Positions 1 through 9,010 of a stretch of 64,000 bases of DNA are shown here, piece after piece. The notes under the pieces were generated by a model that was not told the origin of the DNA, ran no database searches, and worked only from the letters and a program-made list of their open reading frames with translations. Each line of letters begins with the position of its first letter. The first letter of the stretch is position 1. Where the stretch lies: assembly GCA_022565595.1 (NCBI GenBank), contig JAIUML010000010.1:1-64000 (forward strand). Direction: 5' to 3'. The translations under genes were made by a program, and so were the position numbers. Source of the stretch: Saccharospirillum sp. (GTDB lineage: Bacteria > Pseudomonadota > Gammaproteobacteria > Pseudomonadales > Natronospirillaceae).

Positions 1-98
1 ACCTGCGCCGGCGCTGAACGCCCGTTATGACTTCGATTCTCTCCACCTTGGATACTCCTTTGCACTAGGTCTATGCCTAGGTCTTTGTTTTTACCAAG

Positions 99-3000
99 GT
101 GTCTGGTTTAAATGGGGGCTACTACAACTACCGTATACGCAGGGTCAATTCAGATGGAGTTATAGACACTGTGGTGGGTAATGGTGACGGAGACAGTCGG
201 TTCTCGGTCGATAATGGGCCTGCCGCTCTAGCGGGGTTTAGATTTCCGGGCGATGTCGCAGTAGGCCCCGATAGCTATCTGTATTTCACAGACCAGGGTA
301 ACCGGGAGGTTCACAGAATTAGGTCTTCATGGACAGCACCGGAAGCCGATCGTGATAGTTTGTGGGCCTCAACAGATGGTGCCCAGTTATTTCACTTTGA
401 CGTTAACTATCTTCACGTCCGCACAACAGACACAACGACTGGAGCCTCTCTATACGCATTTGAATACGATGGAAACGATCTGCTAAGAAAGGTTGTAGAC
501 CAATACGGTAACATTACCAGTATAGAACGAAGTGATAGTGGTATTGCAACTGCCATTGTTGCCCCTGACGGTCAGCGAACGGTGCTTACCATTGACCATA
601 ATGGCCACCTAATCGGACTTAGCAATCCGGCTGGAGAGAGCTGGTTTATGAACTATACCGCAGATGGACTTCTTACCCGATTTGAAAATCCAGGAGGTCA
701 TGCTAATTCATTCAGCTACGACGTAAACGGTCGTCTCATTCGCGACCATGCGCCTGACGGTGGCGGATGGAACATTAATCGTATAGAGCAGGACAACGGC
801 TACCGAACTGACATGGTCAGTGGCGAGGGGCGAGTCTCTAGCTTTGGAGTCCATATTACAGCTACTGGTGCAAGGGTTTACACCAATCAGGCGCCAGATG
901 GTAGTGTGACAATGCGTCGTCATACTGGTAATGGCACTACAATTACTCAGCGAGATGGTACAAAGATTACCAATACTTTAGGGCCAGACCCTCGGTTTGG
1001 TATGTACTCACCAATCACGACAGAAACGAGCATTGAAACGCCGAGTGGTTTAGCGTTAACCCAAACGACCCAGCGAACTGCTGAGCTAGATGACCCAGAG
1101 GATCTACTAAGCCACACAGCCCTGACCACAACCGTCACCATCAACGACCGCGAACAAACAGCCGCATACGATGCCGCCAGCCGCACCTGGACCCACACCA
1201 GCCCAGAAGGCCGCACCCGCACCAGCATCCTCAACGAAAACGGCCAACTTGCAGAAGCCCGCGCCCAGGGCCTGACGGACGTGCGCTATCAATACGACGA
1301 CCGTGGTCGTTTAACCCAAATCGCCCGGGGCAGCGGCGCAGATCGCGCTATCGAGTTCAGTTACGACGCACTTGGCTACCTCGCCAGCCTCACCGACGCC
1401 CAGGGCAAAACGGTTGAATACCAGAACGACGCCATCGGCCGAGTGCGCCAGCAGACTTTCCCGAGCGGCGCTACCGTCGATTACGATTACGACCCGAACG
1501 GCAACCTGACCGAGATCCGTCTGGCCAACGGTGAAGTGCACCGCTTCCAGTACAACAGCGTCGATCAGCAGTCCGAGTACGCCCCTCCCAACCCGAACGA
1601 CAGCCAAACGGTTGCCCCCATCGGCAGCAATCACCCGACCACCCTGTATCAATACAACAGGGACAAACAACTCGAGTCCATCACCCGCCCGGATGGCATC
1701 GAAATCGACTACCAGTACAACGCCACCACTGGCCAATTGACGGACCTGGTCATCCCCGAAGGCACTTATCAGTTCGCTTACTACGGTGAATTCGACCCCA
1801 TTCACAGCGGCCAGCTCAAAACCATGACCGCACCCGGTGGTCAACAAACCCACTACGAGTACGACGGCTTCCTGCTCACCAGCACCGACTGGAGCGGCGA
1901 AGTCAACGGTACCCTAGGCTACGATTACAACCACTACTTCGAACCGGTCAGCCAAACAATCAACGGCGAAGCCCTGCCGCTGGCCTACAATGACGACAGC
2001 CAACTCACCCAGGCCGGCAACCTGAGCATCCAGTACATACCCGAAAACGGTCTGCTCAGCGGCACCAGCCTCGGCAACCTGGCGACCAGCAACAGCTACA
2101 ACAGTTTCGGTGAACTGGCCAGCTACCAGGCCAACCTCCACGGCAGCGCACTCTACCAGTACAGCCTGCACCGAGACGAAGTCGGCCGGGTCATCGGTAA
2201 AACCGAAACCCTGGGCGGCGTTACCAATGAATACCAGTACCTCTACGACAACGACGACCGCCTGGAACAGGTCCTCAAGAACGGCAGCGCCATCCAGAGC
2301 TGGTATTACGACGCCAACGGCAACCGCACCCACGAAGACGGCGTACTGGTCGCCCAGTACGACGCCCAGGACCGACTCACCCAATACGGCAATAACCAAT
2401 ACCGCTACACCACCAACGGTGAACTGACCGAAAAAACCAACACCAGTAGCGGCGACACCACCCTCTACGACTACGACGCCTTCTCCAACCTAAGAAGCGT
2501 CACCCTGCCGGACGGCACAGAAATCGACTACATCATCGACGGCCAGAACCGCCGAGTCGGCAAAAAACGCAACGGCAACCTGGAACAAGCCTTCCTTTAC
2601 CAGGGCCAGCTCAACCCCGTAGCTGAACTGGATGGCAGCAACAACGTGGTCGCAAGATTCGTCTACGGCGACCGCCCCCACGTACCCAGCCACATGATCA
2701 AGGACGGTACCCAATACCGCATCGTCAGCGATCACTTGGGCAGCGTGCGCTTAGTAGTTAACGCCAGCACGGGTGAAATCGTACAGAGAATGAACTACGA
2801 TGCCTGGGGTAAGGTGACAGAAGACACCAACCCGGGATTCCAGCCGTTCGGGTATGCTGGTGGGATCTACGACCGCGATACTGGCCTGGTAAGATTTGGG
2901 GCGCGGGATTACGATCCGCAAGTTGGGCGTTGGACGACGAAAGACTTGATCGGATTCGGTGGTGGGTTGAACCACTATGCTTACGCAGCGAATGATCCGA

Positions 3001-3410
3001 TTAACTACATCGACCCCGATGGCGAAATAATTATTGTTCCACTTATCAGTGCTGGTGTGGGGGCAATAATGCATGGTTGGTCTGCCCATAAAAATGGCCA
3101 CAGCGCTGGTGAAGTTGCTAGCGCAGCCTTTATGGGTGCAGTAACTAACATCATTCCCGGCGGGGCCATAGCACGAGGGGCTTCCTCAGTGGTGGGTAAT
3201 TTATTTTCGCAGGCTTATGATCAATGCTTTAGCGGCGTTGGTGATATTAACTGGAAGCAGGCTGCGGCAGCGGGTTTGTTGGGAGCGGCAAATGCAAGAC
3301 CCAGCCTTAGACCTTTCAATCATCAGTCTTCTGCAGGGAATGTATCTAATCAGGTCGTTAACGAGGTGCTGGGCCAGGAAGGAGAAAACTTTTTGGCAAG
3401 TCAGTTTTAG
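99..3410 (+). CDS. RHS/YD-repeat protein, 5'-truncated, with variable C-terminal tip
   Basis: About 1103 residues read from a GTG; the frame is closed by a TAG at 78-80, so the usual long N-terminal part (secretion or adapter domain) is absent. Residues 8-70 look like remnants of NHL repeats (RIRRVNSDG, FPGDVAVGPD). Residues about 95-960 are tandem YD repeats (YDYDPNGN, YDALGYL, YDANGNRTHEDG). The conserved RHS core closure lies at about 2870-3024 (TGLVRFGARDYDPQVGRWTT, then NDPINYIDPDGE). After it comes a 127-residue Gly/Ala-rich tip with a hydrophobic stretch and no toxin motif that I recognise. Full-length RHS proteins are polymorphic toxins or shell proteins of interbacterial competition. 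Base use changes near 1110 and again near 2750: the middle is rich in C-ending codons and the ends are more A/T-rich, which suggests a mosaic. This may be a displaced, non-expressed cassette. Confidence 0.85.
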   Translation: MSGLNGGYYNYRIRRVNSDGVIDTVVGNGDGDSRFSVDNGPAALAGFRFPGDVAVGPDSYLYFTDQGNREVHRIRSSWTAPEADRDSLWASTDGAQLFHFDVNYLHVRTTDTTTGASLYAFEYDGNDLLRKVVDQYGNITSIERSDSGIATAIVAPDGQRTVLTIDHNGHLIGLSNPAGESWFMNYTADGLLTRFENPGGHANSFSYDVNGRLIRDHAPDGGGWNINRIEQDNGYRTDMVSGEGRVSSFGVHITATGARVYTNQAPDGSVTMRRHTGNGTTITQRDGTKITNTLGPDPRFGMYSPITTETSIETPSGLALTQTTQRTAELDDPEDLLSHTALTTTVTINDREQTAAYDAASRTWTHTSPEGRTRTSILNENGQLAEARAQGLTDVRYQYDDRGRLTQIARGSGADRAIEFSYDALGYLASLTDAQGKTVEYQNDAIGRVRQQTFPSGATVDYDYDPNGNLTEIRLANGEVHRFQYNSVDQQSEYAPPNPNDSQTVAPIGSNHPTTLYQYNRDKQLESITRPDGIEIDYQYNATTGQLTDLVIPEGTYQFAYYGEFDPIHSGQLKTMTAPGGQQTHYEYDGFLLTSTDWSGEVNGTLGYDYNHYFEPVSQTINGEALPLAYNDDSQLTQAGNLSIQYIPENGLLSGTSLGNLATSNSYNSFGELASYQANLHGSALYQYSLHRDEVGRVIGKTETLGGVTNEYQYLYDNDDRLEQVLKNGSAIQSWYYDANGNRTHEDGVLVAQYDAQDRLTQYGNNQYRYTTNGELTEKTNTSSGDTTLYDYDAFSNLRSVTLPDGTEIDYIIDGQNRRVGKKRNGNLEQAFLYQGQLNPVAELDGSNNVVARFVYGDRPHVPSHMIKDGTQYRIVSDHLGSVRLVVNASTGEIVQRMNYDAWGKVTEDTNPGFQPFGYAGGIYDRDTGLVRFGARDYDPQVGRWTTKDLIGFGGGLNHYAYAANDPINYIDPDGEIIIVPLISAGVGAIMHGWSAHKNGHSAGEVASAAFMGAVTNIIPGGAIARGASSVVGNLFSQAYDQCFSGVGDINWKQAAAAGLLGAANARPSLRPFNHQSSAGNVSNQVVNEVLGQEGENFLASQF

Positions 3411-3412
3411 CC

Positions 3413-3640
3413 ATGAAGCAGAAACTCGTTCATTTGGTTTTTGGGTGTATCTTTCTATTTATGGGGGTTATACCCGGGGTTAGGGAGAGGCAAATCGAAG
3501 GAGGTACATTGCGGGGCACAATACACTTTGAAGATAGCCCAATTGAATTCTCTTTTTGGTTTATTTTTAGCTTATGGGTCGTCGTCTACACCGCTATTAC
3601 ATTATTTCGCAAGAGTTCTAATGACGACGAGACCTCATGA
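3413..3640 (+). CDS. Small two-helix membrane protein, candidate RHS immunity protein
   Basis: 75 residues. The ATG follows the RHS stop codon by two bases, so translation may be coupled; no strong ribosome-binding site lies directly before it. There is an N-terminal hydrophobic helix at residues 6-22, a short polar loop (RERQIEGGTLRG), a second helix at residues 46-65 (FWFIFSLWVVVYTAITLF), and a charged Ser/Asp/Glu tail. I do not recognise the family. Position directly after a variable RHS tip is where cognate immunity genes usually lie, and a membrane protein would fit a membrane-acting or periplasmic tip. That role is inference only; it could also be unrelated or a remnant. Confidence 0.5.
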   Translation: MKQKLVHLVFGCIFLFMGVIPGVRERQIEGGTLRGTIHFEDSPIEFSFWFIFSLWVVVYTAITLFRKSSNDDETS

Positions 3641-3711
3641 ATTATCAATGGGGTCACCCATTAGGAAGCTCGTGTCAATGAGCCAGACAAGTCCAGTCAT
3701 GGTTTTTCCAT

Positions 3712-3758
3712 GATAATCAATAGGGTCGATAATCAATAGGGTCAGAGTCATTGATTTT
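3712..3758 (+). repeat. Left flanking repeat of RAYT element
   Basis: Two tandem copies of GATAATCAATAGGGTC (3712-3727 and 3728-3743) run into AGAGTCATTGATTTT. The 23 bases at 3736-3758 are the exact reverse complement of 4509-4531 on the other side of the transposase. A related half copy (ATCAATGGGGTC) lies at 3644-3655. Such REP-like sequences are the recognition partners of RAYT transposases. Confidence 0.85.
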
Positions 3759-3805
3759 GCTCTCTAAGCGATTTAGACTTACGTCGTATCCTGAGGAGAA
3801 ATCTC

Positions 3806-4519
3806 ATGGCTCGTTTACCTCGCCTTTATCTACCCGGCTGCGCCCAGCATGTAGTTCAGCGCGGTAATAATCGGGAAGCCTGCTTTTATGATGAAGCGGA
3901 TTACAAGGCCTATCTGTCTTTCCTGAAGGATTCAGCAGCCAAATACCGGGTAGCCATTCACGCCTTCGTGCTCATGACCAATCACGTCCATATACTGGTA
4001 ACGCCCGACGATGCGCAGGGTGTTGGCCGAATGATGCAAGCCCAGGGACGCAAGTATGTTCAGTATTTCAACTATACCCATGGCCGTACAGGCACCTTGT
4101 GGGAGGGGCGATATAAGTCGACTCTGGTCGACGCCGACAACTATCTGTTGAAAGTTTACCGCTATATAGAGCTCAACCCTGTGCGTGCGTGCATGGTGGC
4201 TCATGCCTCAGAGTATCCCTGGTCCAGCTACCAGAGCAATGCACTGGGTAAGCCAATCCAGTTGCTGACGCACCATACTGTGTATAGCCGGTTGGGTAAA
4301 ACCGGGGCGGAACAACAAATCGCCTACCGGGCATTATTTCGCGGTAAAATGCCGGAACGGGATTTGGCAGCGATACGGGAATCAACAAACAAAGGATGGG
4401 TGCTGGGAGATGATCGGTTCAAGGCGCAAATTGAAGCCAGGACTGGGCGAAGGGCGGCCCCTTTAGGGCGGGGTGGGGACAGAAAATCAGCAGCGTTTCT
4501 GAAGGCTAAAAATCAATGA
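3806..4519 (+). CDS. REP-associated tyrosine transposase (RAYT, Y1_Tnp family)
   Basis: 237 residues, starting at an ATG with a good ribosome-binding site (GAGGAG). It belongs to the single-domain HUH transposases related to IS200/IS605 TnpA. The metal-binding HUH motif is in MTNHVHILVTPD (residues 57-68), and the catalytic tyrosine helix is near DNYLLKVYRYIELNPVRAC. The N-terminus MARLPRLYLPGCAQHVVQRG is typical of RAYTs. RAYTs act on palindromic REP sequences and are usually single-copy domesticated genes rather than mobile insertion sequences. Here the gene is bracketed by inverted repeats, and its TGA stop (4517-4519) lies inside the right repeat. The element abuts a hydrolase gene lacking its 5' end, which suggests a real insertion or rearrangement at this site. 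Confidence 0.95.
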   Translation: MARLPRLYLPGCAQHVVQRGNNREACFYDEADYKAYLSFLKDSAAKYRVAIHAFVLMTNHVHILVTPDDAQGVGRMMQAQGRKYVQYFNYTHGRTGTLWEGRYKSTLVDADNYLLKVYRYIELNPVRACMVAHASEYPWSSYQSNALGKPIQLLTHHTVYSRLGKTGAEQQIAYRALFRGKMPERDLAAIRESTNKGWVLGDDRFKAQIEARTGRRAAPLGRGGDRKSAAFLKAKNQ

Positions 4520-4557
4520 CTCTGACCCTATCGATTCCACTGACCCTATCGATTCCA
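4509..4557 (+). repeat. Right flanking repeat of RAYT element
   Basis: 4509-4531 is an exact 23-base inverted copy of 3736-3758. It runs into two tandem copies of TGACCCTATCGATTCCA (4523-4539 and 4541-4557) with an 18-base period. It mirrors the tandem arrangement on the left side, where the 16-base unit carries the same GGGTC/GACCC core. The transposase stop codon is contained in the repeat. Confidence 0.85.
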
Positions 4558-4559
4558 TA

Positions 4560-5018
4560 GATAAGGCGGTTCAGAAGAACCGCTATCCTACTGTGCTAAT
4601 AGGCCATAGTCTGGGTTGCATTGCCATCGCCCATTGGGCACAACAAAGAGAGACAGACAATACGCGAAAAGTCATTGGCGCCTTGTTGGTAGCGCCAGCC
4701 GATGTTGAGCGAGACAGTGCCTTGCCTGAGTTGGTGCCTTTTGCGCCCATTCCTCGTCTGACTCTGCCATTTACATCATTGGTGGTGGGGTCAACCAATG
4801 ATTACGCGGCCAGCCAGGATCGTACTGTGTCCTTTGCGTTGAGCTGGGGAGCTGAGGTCGCCCTTTTGAACAATGCCGGTCATATCAACGCCGAAGCAGG
4901 CTATGAGGAATGGAAGTCTGGCTTCGCTTGGTTATACAGGCTGCTACAAGCATCAGAGACTCTGGACGAAAGAGAGAATAACAGTTCGTGTAACAGGGAT
5001 GTTCGTATGGCGATTTAG
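4560..5018 (+). pseudogene. RBBP9/YdeN-like alpha/beta serine hydrolase, 5' end lost
   Basis: The reading frame is open from 4503, but residues before about 4560 are read from the RAYT repeat (repeating DPIDS). From 4560 the sequence DKAVQKNRYPTVLIGHSLG matches the strand and nucleophile elbow (GHSLG) of the RBBP9/YdeN family, followed by CIAIAHWA, LVVGSTNDYAA (acidic residue region) and NNAGHINAEAGY (catalytic His). The N-terminal third of the fold, roughly 55-60 residues, is missing and is not found elsewhere in the window. A GTG at 4593 could start translation just before the GHSLG elbow, but the product would lack the first strands of the fold. It reads as a gene truncated when the neighbouring RAYT element arrived. 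Confidence 0.8.
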
Positions 5019-5099
5019 AGCAGGTTGAATGGATGGCTTTCTTAACATCTAACTGAAGCAACGCTGGGGTACTGAATTGTATTCCTGTTGCAACAAACC

Positions 5100-6011
5100 T
5101 TAGTTTGCATTGGTTGATGCTGAAGAGTCTCCCCTTGTCAGAATCTCATTCGCGACTTCCTTTACATGCCGGGCAAAGGTGCGCAGTGTTCGAGCGCGCG
5201 ATGGTCGCTGCAGATGCGCGAGCATGAACTGATGCTGAGGTGCGGTGGTAAAGGGTCTGCAAGTGAGCCCCTGGGCCGCTTCAGCTCGTGCAAGCAGAGA
5301 ATTGGCGATGGTAATGCCCAGCCCTTCTCGGACGAAACTGCAGGCTGCACTGACGGCTTGTGTCTCAATCAGGATATTCGGAGTGATGCCTTCCTGCAGG
5401 AAGATTTGGTCGAGTTGTACTCTGAACGGTCGATTGCGGCCGAGCAGTATCAGCTTTTCTGTTCCAAGATCGCGTGGCGATATTTCGTGCTTGGTCGCCA
5501 GTGGGTGATCTTCGCGCAGGACGACATCCGTTCCAACGGTCGCCAGGTCGATCAACTCCAATGCCGGATGCTCTGCCGGGGCTTTTACGAAACCCAGGTC
5601 CACTCTTCCTGATGCAACCGCACCAACAATCTCATAGTAGGACATAATTTCCGCAACAAACTTTTGTTGGGGGCTGTCTTGCAGCAGCCGGCGCACAGCC
5701 GGGCCATAGATACGCGTCACTACTCCGGCCGGCGCTGCTATACGCAGCGGCAAGGCCGTCCGTTCCACTCTGGAGTGAAGCCCTTCTACACTGGCCAGCG
5801 CGAGTTCAATATCGGGCAGGATCAGTTCGGCCGACTCGCGTGGGCTGAGTCGGCCATTGGCGCGCGTAAAGAGTCGCTCGCCGGTAATTGCCTCAAGTTC
5901 ACTGATCAGCCGGCTGACCGAGGGTTGCGAAACCTTCAATAGTTTGGCGGCTTCGACCGTTGATCCAGTCTGCATAACAGCCCTGAAGGCCTTAAGATGA
6001 CGCAGTTCCAT
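5100..6011 (-). CDS. LysR-family transcriptional regulator
   Basis: 303 residues from the ATG at 6009-6011 (MELRHLKAFRAVMQTGSTVE). Upstream in-frame codons exist, but this start matches the family. The N-terminal winged helix-turn-helix spans residues 1-60 (AAKLLKVSQPSVSRLISELE), and a periplasmic-binding-like effector domain spans residues 90-290. The gene is divergent from the peptide ABC operon starting at 6145, the usual arrangement for a LysR protein and its target. The intergenic region carries CATAGG/CCTATG inverted repeats. The effector is unknown; a peptide or amino-acid-derived ligand is a guess from context. Confidence 0.9.
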   Translation of the reverse strand: MELRHLKAFRAVMQTGSTVEAAKLLKVSQPSVSRLISELEAITGERLFTRANGRLSPRESAELILPDIELALASVEGLHSRVERTALPLRIAAPAGVVTRIYGPAVRRLLQDSPQQKFVAEIMSYYEIVGAVASGRVDLGFVKAPAEHPALELIDLATVGTDVVLREDHPLATKHEISPRDLGTEKLILLGRNRPFRVQLDQIFLQEGITPNILIETQAVSAACSFVREGLGITIANSLLARAEAAQGLTCRPFTTAPQHQFMLAHLQRPSRARTLRTFARHVKEVANEILTRGDSSASTNAN

Positions 6012-6046
6012 GTATTTGCCTGACGAATAGGTTTGGGGGGTTTTAT

Positions 6047-6125
6047 CATAGGGTTGCAAAGAATTTAGCCTATGTCCATTCTCTAGACAAATCACCTGAC
6101 CAGGACAGAATGAGACTGTCCTATG
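6047..6125. promoter_or_regulatory. Candidate LysR operator between regulator and ABC operon
   Basis: CATAGG (6047-6052) and CCTATG (6069-6074) form an inverted repeat with a 16-base spacer. A third CCTATG occurs at 6120-6125, just before the permease start. Location in the divergent intergenic region supports an operator; the spacing is only loosely like a T-N11-A LysR box. Confidence 0.4.
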
Positions 6126-6144
6126 CAGGCCCTGGGAGGGAAAT

Positions 6145-7119
6145 GTGGTTTACATTATAAGACGTCTAATACAGGCGCTGTTTTTGGCGCTGACCATGTC
6201 GTTCCTGGTGTTTGCCGGAATCTTTGCGGTGGGCAACCCGGTCGATATCCTGATTGATCCAGAGGCCACTCAAGCCGAGCGTACGCGGCTGATCGCGCAA
6301 TTGGGCCTCGACCGTCCTTTCCATGAGCAGTATTTCATCTTTCTCGGCAATGTCTTGCAAGGCGATTTTGGCAATAGCTTTGTCTATAACAGGCCCGCAC
6401 TGGAATTGATTCTGGAACGCATGCCGGCGACGCTAGAGCTGGCCTTTGCCGCCATTGTCATTGCTGTCGTGCTGGGCATTCCGCTGGGCGTTTATGCCGG
6501 GTTGCGACACGGCAGTTTCGGCAGCAAGACGGTAATGGCGGGGTCTATCCTGGGGTTCAGCGTGCCCAACTTCTGGCAGGCGATCATGCTGATTCTGATC
6601 TTCTCAGTCACCCTGGGCTGGTTCCCTGTGTCAGGCCGGGGAGAGGTCGGCGAGTTTCTGGGCATCCGCTCCAGCCTGTTTACCCTGAATGGCCTGCAAC
6701 ACATGGCACTACCGGCCATAAATCTGGCTATTGGCCATCTTGCTCTGGTGATCCGGCTGGCACGGTCGGGTACACGTGAGATTCAAGCGCAGGATTTCAT
6801 CCGGTTTGCGCGAGCCAAGGGCCTGAGCGAGCCGCGCATTGTTTTTGTGCATCTGCTGCGCAATATCCTGATTCCTATTGTCACGCTGGTGGGTATGTCC
6901 TTTGGCGGCCTGATCGCTTTTGCGGTGGTTACTGAATCCATCTTTGCCTGGCCAGGTATGGGCAAGCTGATCATCGATTCCATCCAGCAACTGGATCGTC
7001 CTGTGGTGGTCGCCTATCTGATCGTTATCGTTGTTATCTTCATTATCCTGAACCTGCTGGTCGATTTGCTTTATTCGCTTATCGATCCGCGTATTCGTCT
7101 GGACGAGGCGCGCCAATGA
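6145..7119 (+). CDS. Peptide ABC transporter permease, DppB type
   Basis: 324 residues, GTG start with a purine-rich ribosome-binding site (GGGAGGG, 6135-6140); the overlapping ATG at 6143 is in a frame that stops at once. It has the DppB/OppB architecture: an N-terminal membrane helix (residues 9-29), a periplasmic loop with PVDILIDPEAT, then five more helices with the permease loop for the ATPase (ARAKGLSEPRIVFVHLLRN). The first gene of a five-gene dipeptide/oligopeptide importer; it overlaps the next gene by four bases. Confidence 0.93.
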   Translation: MVYIIRRLIQALFLALTMSFLVFAGIFAVGNPVDILIDPEATQAERTRLIAQLGLDRPFHEQYFIFLGNVLQGDFGNSFVYNRPALELILERMPATLELAFAAIVIAVVLGIPLGVYAGLRHGSFGSKTVMAGSILGFSVPNFWQAIMLILIFSVTLGWFPVSGRGEVGEFLGIRSSLFTLNGLQHMALPAINLAIGHLALVIRLARSGTREIQAQDFIRFARAKGLSEPRIVFVHLLRNILIPIVTLVGMSFGGLIAFAVVTESIFAWPGMGKLIIDSIQQLDRPVVVAYLIVIVVIFIILNLLVDLLYSLIDPRIRLDEARQ

Positions 7120-8042
7120 CTGCTTTAGAGACCCGGCCTTCCGGCCCGCCCAAGTCAGCACTGCCTGCACCCGAGCGCCCAATTTGGCGTGTCATTCGGG
7201 ACTTCAGCAAGAGTCATCTTGCGATAATGGGGCTTGTGCTGTTACTGACGATCGTCATTGCGGCCCTGCTGGCACCCTGGATTACGCCGCAAAATCCCTA
7301 TGACCTGCGCAGCCTGAGTATCATGGATAGCCGCCTTGCTCCAGGAGAAGTCGGTTTCTCGGGGGTGTCTTTTTGGCTCGGTACCGATGGTCAGGGCCGC
7401 GACATGTTCTCGGCCATTCTATATGGCTTGCGTATCTCGCTCGGAGTCGGGCTGATTGCCTGTACTGCTGCGCTTATATTGGGTTTGACCCTGGGTCTGG
7501 TCGCGGCCTATTTCGGTGGCCGAATCGATACCCTAGTGATGCGGCTTGTCGATTTGCACCTGTCTTTCCCTCCTATTCTGGTGGCGCTAATCCTGTTGGC
7601 CGTCCTTGGACGTGGGCTGGAAAACATCGTATTCGCGCTGATCATAGTGCAATGGGCCACCTTTGCCCGCATGGCTCGCGCAACCGCTTTGTCGGAACGC
7701 AATCGGGAATACATAGAAGCAGCCCAAAGCCTCGCGCTGTCGCGCACCCGTATCCTGTTCGGGCATCTCTTGCCCAATTGTCTGCCACCTTTGATGGTTC
7801 TCTACACGGTAGAGATCGCCAATGCCATTGCGCTGGAGGCCACTCTGTCCTTCCTGGGTGTCGGTCTGCCGGCTACCCAGCCCAGCCTTGGTCTGCTGAT
7901 TTCGAACGGCTTCCGGTTCGTGCTTTCGGGGCAGTACTGGATCAGCGTTTTTCCGGGCATCGCCTTATTGCTGCTGATTGTGGCCATCAACCTGGTGGGT
8001 GATCGGCTGCGCGATGTGCTCAACCCGAGGAACATCACATGA
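7116..8042 (+). CDS. Peptide ABC transporter permease, DppC type
   Basis: 308 residues, overlapping both neighbours by ATGA junctions, which indicates translational coupling. It has the N-terminal DppC/OppC extension, a membrane helix (residues 35-57), the periplasmic segment with LGTDGQGRDMFSAILYGLR (a family hallmark) and an EAA-type loop (EAAQSLALSRTRILFGHLLP). Partner of the preceding permease in the inner-membrane pore of a dipeptide/oligopeptide importer. Confidence 0.93.
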   Translation: MTALETRPSGPPKSALPAPERPIWRVIRDFSKSHLAIMGLVLLLTIVIAALLAPWITPQNPYDLRSLSIMDSRLAPGEVGFSGVSFWLGTDGQGRDMFSAILYGLRISLGVGLIACTAALILGLTLGLVAAYFGGRIDTLVMRLVDLHLSFPPILVALILLAVLGRGLENIVFALIIVQWATFARMARATALSERNREYIEAAQSLALSRTRILFGHLLPNCLPPLMVLYTVEIANAIALEATLSFLGVGLPATQPSLGLLISNGFRFVLSGQYWISVFPGIALLLLIVAINLVGDRLRDVLNPRNIT

Positions 8043-9010
8043 GTGTGCTGACGATCGACAATCTGCAAACACATTTCTTTACCTCTGCCGGTGTGGTCAA
8101 GGCGGTCGATGGCGTCAGTTACAGCGTCGACCGGGGAGAAGTGCTGGCCGTTGTGGGTGAAAGCGGGTCGGGCAAATCAGTGACCGGTCTCTCGATAATG
8201 GGCCTGATAGACCAACCCGGGCGCATTGTTGGTGGGTCTATCCGCTTTGACGGGAAAGAAATCGCGAACTTGCCACAAGCTGAAATGCGCAAGCTGCGCG
8301 GTTCGCGGATCGCCATGATCTTCCAGGACCCAATGATGACCCTGAATCCTCTGCTTAAGGTCGAGACGCAGATGATTGAAACCATACACGCCCACCGGCC
8401 CATGCCTCGCGATGAAGCCTGGGCGTTGTGTCGCGACGCCCTCGGCCGCGTCGGTATTCCCAGCCCGGACGAGCGAATGCGCGCCTACCCCCACCAGTTT
8501 TCAGGTGGCATGCGCCAGCGCGTGGCGATTGCCATTGCGCTGTTGAACAAGCCGGACCTGATTATAGCGGACGAGCCCACAACGGCACTCGATGTCACCA
8601 TTCAGGCGCAAATCCTGCACCTGATGCAGCAACTGGTCGAAGAGGACGGCACGGGCCTTGTCTGGATCACCCATGACCTGTCGGTGGTCGCCGGATTCGC
8701 AGACCGGGTAGCGGTTATGTATGCAGGCGAGATCGTTGAACAGGCGACAACCGACAGTTTGATCGCTACCCCACGGCACCCCTATTCACGCGGCCTTATT
8801 GGTTCAGTTCCGTCACGCAATGTTCGTGGCGCACGCCTGTTGCAGATTCCGGGTGGGGCACCGCCAGCGCTGAACCGGCCGGAGGGGTGCCGTTTTGCGC
8901 CGCGATGCACTTTTCGCATGGAAGGCTGCGAAGCCCCGCAGGAGCTAAGCAGCAATGTTCGCTGCTGGCGAGCAGCCGAGCTACCTGAGTTCGAGGAGGT
9001 TCTCGCATGA
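8039..9010 (+). CDS. Peptide ABC transporter ATPase, DppD type
   Basis: 323 residues. Walker A GESGSGKS (residues 40-47), signature [12 protein letters not shown], Walker [13 protein letters not shown], switch His in ITHDLSVV. The C-terminal oligopeptide-transporter extension carries the cysteines seen in DppD proteins ([15 protein letters not shown] and a later NVRCW), which coordinate an iron-sulfur cluster in some family members. Overlaps its neighbours by four bases on both sides. Confidence 0.93.
   Translation: MSVLTIDNLQTHFFTSAGVVKAVDGVSYSVDRGEVLAVVGESGSGKSVTGLSIMGLIDQPGRIVGGSIRFDGKEIANLPQAEMRKLRGSRIAMIFQDPMMTLNPLLKVETQMIETIHAHRPMPRDEAWALCRDALGRVGIPSPDERMRAYPHQFSGGMRQRVAIAIALLNKPDLIIADEPTTALDVTIQAQILHLMQQLVEEDGTGLVWITHDLSVVAGFADRVAVMYAGEIVEQATTDSLIATPRHPYSRGLIGSVPSRNVRGARLLQIPGGAPPALNRPEGCRFAPRCTFRMEGCEAPQELSSNVRCWRAAELPEFEEVLA

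Noticed and set aside
2-172. Open frame before the RHS start (ALNARYDFDSLHLGYS onwards)
   Set aside because: Too short, in a different frame from the RHS gene and without a recognisable motif; it may be the tail of an upstream gene, but this cannot be judged from the window.
3712-3743. Direct repeats considered as a CRISPR-like array
   Set aside because: Only two adjacent copies without spacers, clearly part of the RAYT flanking repeats.
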